A stretch of DNA of 64,000 nt from Arctopsyche grandis (taxonomy: Eukaryota > Arthropoda > Insecta > Trichoptera > Hydropsychidae), in contig NC_135364.1 of the NCBI RefSeq assembly GCF_051622035.1, positions 11,237,001 through 11,301,000 of the forward strand, in the 5' to 3' direction. The position numbers and the translations under genes were made by a program. The notes below the pieces were generated by a model. The model ran no database searches. It was not told the origin of the DNA and saw nothing but the letters and a program-made list of their open reading frames with translations. The first letter of the stretch is position 1, and every line of letters starts with the position of its first letter. Positions 60,339-64,000 of this stretch are shown here, piece after piece.

Positions 60339-60758
60339 TCACTCTACGGCCGGCCGATCCCCCCGATCCCCGAACCCCGAGCCCCGTTCCCCCGATCTCC
60401 GACGCCGTTCCCTCACCCCTCGCTCTGCACCCGTTCCGTACCACCCCATACACCGACGCACTGCTGCCACTCGCCGCAACGTTGAACATTTCCCCCCCAC
60501 ACTTTAAGGTCTGTTCATACCTAGTCACCGCACAGGGATGTGCGGTTGTTCTTGCGCCCGATATTCATGAACAACCGTCTCTCGTTCTCCGACGAAAGGG
60601 TCTATAGGACCAGGGGCAGTGGCGGCTCGTAATAATTTTTAGTGGCGGGGCTGCACTGAAAAGATGTCTAAAAAATGTCACCATAATTGTTCTATCATGT
60701 CACAACAGGACAAAATAAGCACAATTTTTGGCGTACGACCACTTACATGTGGAATTAA

Positions 60759-61717
60759 CCCTTTGACTGCTACAACAACGATAAATCGTTGTTTTGAAAT
60801 CGGCGAAGATTGCTACGACGATCGTTGTTGACGTCATTAATTGTCGTATTTCAATACTTTCTTTGAGCCACCAGCGCATCAGTGGCACGAAACATTTTTT
60901 TTATATACGTATTTATATTTATTTTTCAATCAAGCTTTATAAATGTTTATCAATTTTTTAAATAAAAGGTCTTCAATTTCGGGTTCATCATCAAAGTAAA
61001 TTTCGGGTTCGTTGTCAATGTCATATAAGGAGTTATTAGTTGGGAATTGATTATTGTCGATAAATTCATTTTCAGAATCAGTAAAGCTGCTAATTTGTCG
61101 AGTTCCTCGGCGAGGAGCTATTATTTCGCTTTCATCACTTTCACTGTCCGATATCATTTTGCAGAGTTAAAATAAATGGCAAAAAACAATAGAAATCCGC
61201 TTTCAATTATATAGGTAACGAGACGTCACGAATTCATGCAATCAATCAAATGCAACTGAAATGCATACAAAATGTTTATGATACATGTTGAAAAATTATT
61301 TGATTATTAGAAACTTCGCATCCTTGTGTGTCTCGCTCACACGTACACAATTAAAACCAAGAAAGAAAGAGAGAAAGACCGCTACCTGTTTCGAATATAT
61401 CGCATGTTGTAAGGATACATCGATATCTAAAAATAGATTATTGAAAAGAATAAAGCGTCGGAAAACAATCGTCAAAACTTATTTAGTGTATATATGTAGG
61501 TATCTCTTTCGCACGCACGCATGTAAAAGCAAGACAGAAAGAGAGAGCACGAGTCCACGACTGCTTCTTTAAAATGTATATAAAGTATTATAAAAATTAC
61601 GACTGTTCGGCGAAGTAAGTATGTAAAAAAAAATATAATATTTATTTTTTTTCAAAATAATTACAAATGTTAGCATTTTTCGCTTGGACATTGAAAAACC
61701 TCGTAGCAACCAAAGGG
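60759..61717 (-). mobile_element. piggyBac-type element, innermost level of the nest
   Basis: Ends CCCTTTGACTGCTAC and inverse of CCCTTTGGTTGCTACG, flanked by TTAA on both sides (60755-60758, 61718-61721). It carries a 75-codon acidic frame (60930-61157) but lacks the transposase core. Confidence 0.88.
60930..61157 (-). pseudogene. Acidic N-terminal piece of a piggyBac transposase
   Basis: ATG, then ISDSESDESEIIAPRRG, SSFTDSENEFID and EIYFDDEPEIEDLL, then a stop at 60930. Acidic Ser/Asp/Glu-rich N-termini are usual in piggyBac transposases; its place between piggyBac ends supports the call. The DDD catalytic core is absent. Confidence 0.6.
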
Positions 61718-61929
61718 TTAAGTATTATTGAAAAAAAAAACTAGCAGTTTTAAAAATAACTAAAAAACTAGATGAGGGCTCGTACACAACCAATTAAGAA
61801 TAACGAAAACGAATAAAGCTGTGATCGTGCGATTCAACTAATCAAGCGCGCGAAATCTTACACAAACTGACAGATGAATGTTGTTCAACAGGCGAAGGCT
61901 GCCGACTATCCAGCCCAAAACGGCAGAGT

Positions 61930-61985
61930 GAGTGAAAGAGAAAGAGCTATCTGCGGTTGCAAATAGCTCTTTCTCTTTCTCGTTC
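61930..61985. repeat. Short inverted repeat
   Basis: GAAAGAGAAAGAGCTAT and its inverse ATAGCTCTTTCTCTTTC are separated by 14 bp, forming a 17-bp stem inside the hAT element. Confidence 0.6.
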
Positions 61986-62069
61986 CGAAACTCCGGGCTG
62001 CGTGGCGTTCAGAGCGGCGCTGTAAAACTTTACAGCCAGTACAGCAACATTATAATTCATCTGTCACCA

Positions 62070-62180
62070 TACAAGTTAGTGGGGTCTTCGAAACGGTCAA
62101 CATTACTTAAAATATCACCCTTTTGGATATGGGTGATATTGTAAGTAATATTAACTCTGTCGAAGGCCCCAATAGTTCGT
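62070..62180. repeat. Long hairpin inside the hAT element
   Basis: TTAGTGGGGTCTTCGA followed by TCAACATTACTTAAAATATC pairs with GATATTGTAAGTAATATTAA and TCGAAGGCCCCAATAG around a short loop (TTTTGGATAT). About 45-50 bp of stem. Confidence 0.7.
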
Positions 62181-63195
62181 CCATCCAACTAATAAAAAAA
62201 TATCATTAATAAATAAAATATTAAATGTATTATTAAACATATATTTTAAAATTTTATAGGAGGGGCTGCAACCCGGAAGCCCATTAGGACGAGCCGCCAC
62301 TAAACAGGGGTCACCAATTATAGAACAGGTGGTCGAGTGAAAGGTTTCGACCGTTTCCCCCCCGGCCTATGGAAATTCAGTTGGGTTTGAAAGAGGATCG
62401 TTTATTTGCGTTCAATTGATACAATGGTTATATTGTATGTACGAAGAGGTTTCTTCGGAAAAGTGATCTGTATGAACTCCAGAGGCTCACTCTGCCGGTG
62501 GAGGTTGCTGCGTTGCTTTATAAACGTTTTGGGTTGAAGTGTGTCGTGTGCACATCTTTTGTTCTCGGTACTCGCGCTGCCCTAGTTATGCTGCGAGCGT
62601 GGTTTTATGGGTTCATACGCCTGGACGTAGTTCGCGGTTTTTATGGGTTCAGTGTGTTCTTCCTTTGTTTCCCAGACACGTGTATAGAAACACGTGTCGA
62701 CCTTTTGACGAGGCAAGCGTGTGCCATGCGTTAATGACTTTCCTGGATATGTGTCGCAGTGACCTGATGAGATCATTTCAGTTGTACTATATGCCTACAG
62801 GTCTCTTGGACTGTATTCGTTGGGGGGGTGGTGGCCTCATGTTGAGGACTTAGGACCTTTAAAGCGGGCTTAGAAACCTAGTCAGCACGTACCGACGACT
62901 TCAGCAGGTATCTGGCCGTACGAAAAGTATTCTTTGGTACATTTTGTATGGGCATATTCATACCGACCGTCACGTTTACGCCACGGCAGGCTTACAGCAG
63001 AACCCGACATTTCCTGTTCATACCTTGCGGCAACATCCGTCAACAACGTATCGTATCGTATCCGTTTTTTTGGCCACCGTGGAAATATACACGCGAATTA
63101 CGTGCCATGAGTCTGCCGCTTTGCTGTTTTGGACCAATTATCGATAGTGACAGTTGACAGCTGTTCAATCTTTCGACATGATTTTGGCGCAAATA

Positions 63196-63384
63196 TTAAA
63201 AAAAAATTTGTCCATCATCCACAAGCTCCTTATACAGTGTCCAAAACTCTCCTTCGGTTTTTCTATTTTTTAACATGGGATGCACATCAAAACGCCTCCG
63301 TGCGTTTTTATTGCCTTCTTGAGATTCTTCTTCCAACAACAACGCGATTATACATAATTTTTCGTTCGATAAACGCCGAAACAT
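63196..63384 (-). pseudogene. Truncated PIF/Harbinger transposase N-terminus (ALP1/HARBI1-like)
   Basis: From ATG (63384): LSNEKLCIIALLLEEE, then NARRRFDVHPMLKNRKTEGE and FWTLYKELVDD, ending at a stop right after a T-run (63196). The VHP...R...GEF..L..EL..D pattern is typical of insect Harbinger transposases. The rest of the protein, including the catalytic domain, was not found, so the copy is dead. Confidence 0.75.
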
Positions 63385-63669
63385 TTTTGCTGACTTGTAT
63401 TCTGACGCGTAGCTACGAATGCACGTGTATGCATTTATATTGTAAGTACATACTCGACAATACGACGTAAGCAATATTGCGCCGTATGGTCATGGCCTGT
63501 AATGTATAAGTAAGCCGATTTTGCCTTGCACTCGGCCAAATTGCTGTAAACGTGACGTGACCACGACGTGTAGGTAGATAGATATGAATAGAAATGTAAT
63601 AAAATGACATATTTGAAACGGAGTCGTGCAGTGCTGAAGCCGTGCAGTGCTGTTAAGTATAAACAGACC

Positions 63670-64000
63670 TTAACTCCCCACTCACTCCTGTGTCGGAATC
63701 GGGGCCGCCGGGAGAAATACCGGACCCTGATTTCGACCGTATGCTTCTTTAATCTTCACTACCACCGAGGAGTTTTTCAATTATAATAACACAAAATAAG
63801 ACAAAAACAAAAATCAAAATAAAATTGTAGGAACCCTACGACATGGTCGAACCTGAGTAGAGTTGGTAAATCCCACTTTATTTCCTTCCCACCCGCCGTA
63901 TATACAACACCGTATTTTAATCGGGTCTACCTCACGGGACCGAAAGTGAAACGCCCGAAAACGCAAAGTTCGAAAATCGATAGATCCTAAGTCGAAAGAT
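63670..64000. other. Unassigned right edge
   Basis: The phrase CTACGACATGGTCGA at about 63836 is partly shared with 36603 (TACGACATGGTCGAG), suggesting a dispersed repeat that runs off the window. No gene seen. Confidence 0.35.

Larger units (their letters stand above)
60617..62302. mobile_element. hAT-type element, second level of the nest
   Basis: Ends CAGTGGCGGCTCGT and ACGAGCCGCCACTA. Flanks are ACCAGGGG (60609-60616) and AACAGGGG (62303-62310), an 8-bp duplication with one change. It contains the piggyBac element at 60759-61717 and a strong hairpin at about 62070-62180. No hAT transposase seen. Confidence 0.75.
60508..63669 (-). mobile_element. PIF/Harbinger element, outermost of three nested transposons
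   Basis: Ends GGTCTGTTCATACCTAG and inverse GGTCTGTTTATACTTA, with TTAA on both sides. It carries the start of a Harbinger transposase (63196-63384, minus) and is interrupted by the hAT element at 60617-62302. The left end lies about 260 bp upstream of the slpr ATG, probably in or next to its promoter. Confidence 0.75.

Overview
This is a 64-kb piece of an insect nuclear genome. The evidence is four eukaryotic genes with spliced or retrogene structure, clear insect orthologues (a NorpA-type phospholipase C and a Slipper-type mixed-lineage kinase), AT-rich intergenic DNA, dispersed TACATATGTATGTA-type simple sequence, and a dense load of insect-style DNA transposons (hAT, piggyBac, PIF/Harbinger, Tc1/mariner/pogo, Helitron), one RTE non-LTR tail and a tRNA-headed SINE. 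The insect order cannot be fixed from the sequence alone. No bacterial or phage features and no CRISPR array were seen.

Layout. 1-24.5 kb is gene-poor: AT-rich DNA with Helitron, hAT, piggyBac-like, pogo, RTE, Harbinger MITE and SINE copies, and no gene I can support. 24.6-32.5 kb (+) is the norpA orthologue, rebuilt here as 21 coding exons (1,081 aa) with two mutually exclusive 80-nt versions of exon 5; introns 3 and 16 carry transposons. 34.6-35.1 kb (-) is a three-exon 65-aa gene for mitochondrial ribosomal protein L33. 35.1-39.8 kb is a transposon island (THAP-exon element, two hAT elements with perfect 8-bp target duplications, a SINE and inverted repeats). 40.0-41.2 kb (+) is a single-exon, GC-rich, three-RRM ELAV-family gene. 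41.8-46.7 kb is mostly repeats. 46.7-60.2 kb (-) is the slipper (MLK) orthologue with SH3, kinase, leucine zipper and CRIB parts, two possible C-termini and a possible in-frame 21-nt microexon. From 60.5 kb to 63.7 kb, just 5' of slipper, lies a three-level nest: a Harbinger element holds a hAT element, which holds a piggyBac element.

How the genes relate. They do not form an operon or pathway. NorpA is the photoreceptor PLC of phototransduction, Slipper is a JNK-pathway MAP3K, mRpL33 belongs to the mitochondrial large ribosomal subunit, and the ELAV-like protein is a predicted neuronal-type RNA-binding protein. norpA, slpr and elav are all X-linked in Drosophila, so the grouping may reflect old linkage. 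The most useful results are exon-level: the norpA exon pair, the slipper splice choices, the small mRpL33 gene, and the ELAV retrogene with shortened RRM loops. All gene models come from reading splice signals and comparing with remembered family sequences; no alignment or transcript data were available.
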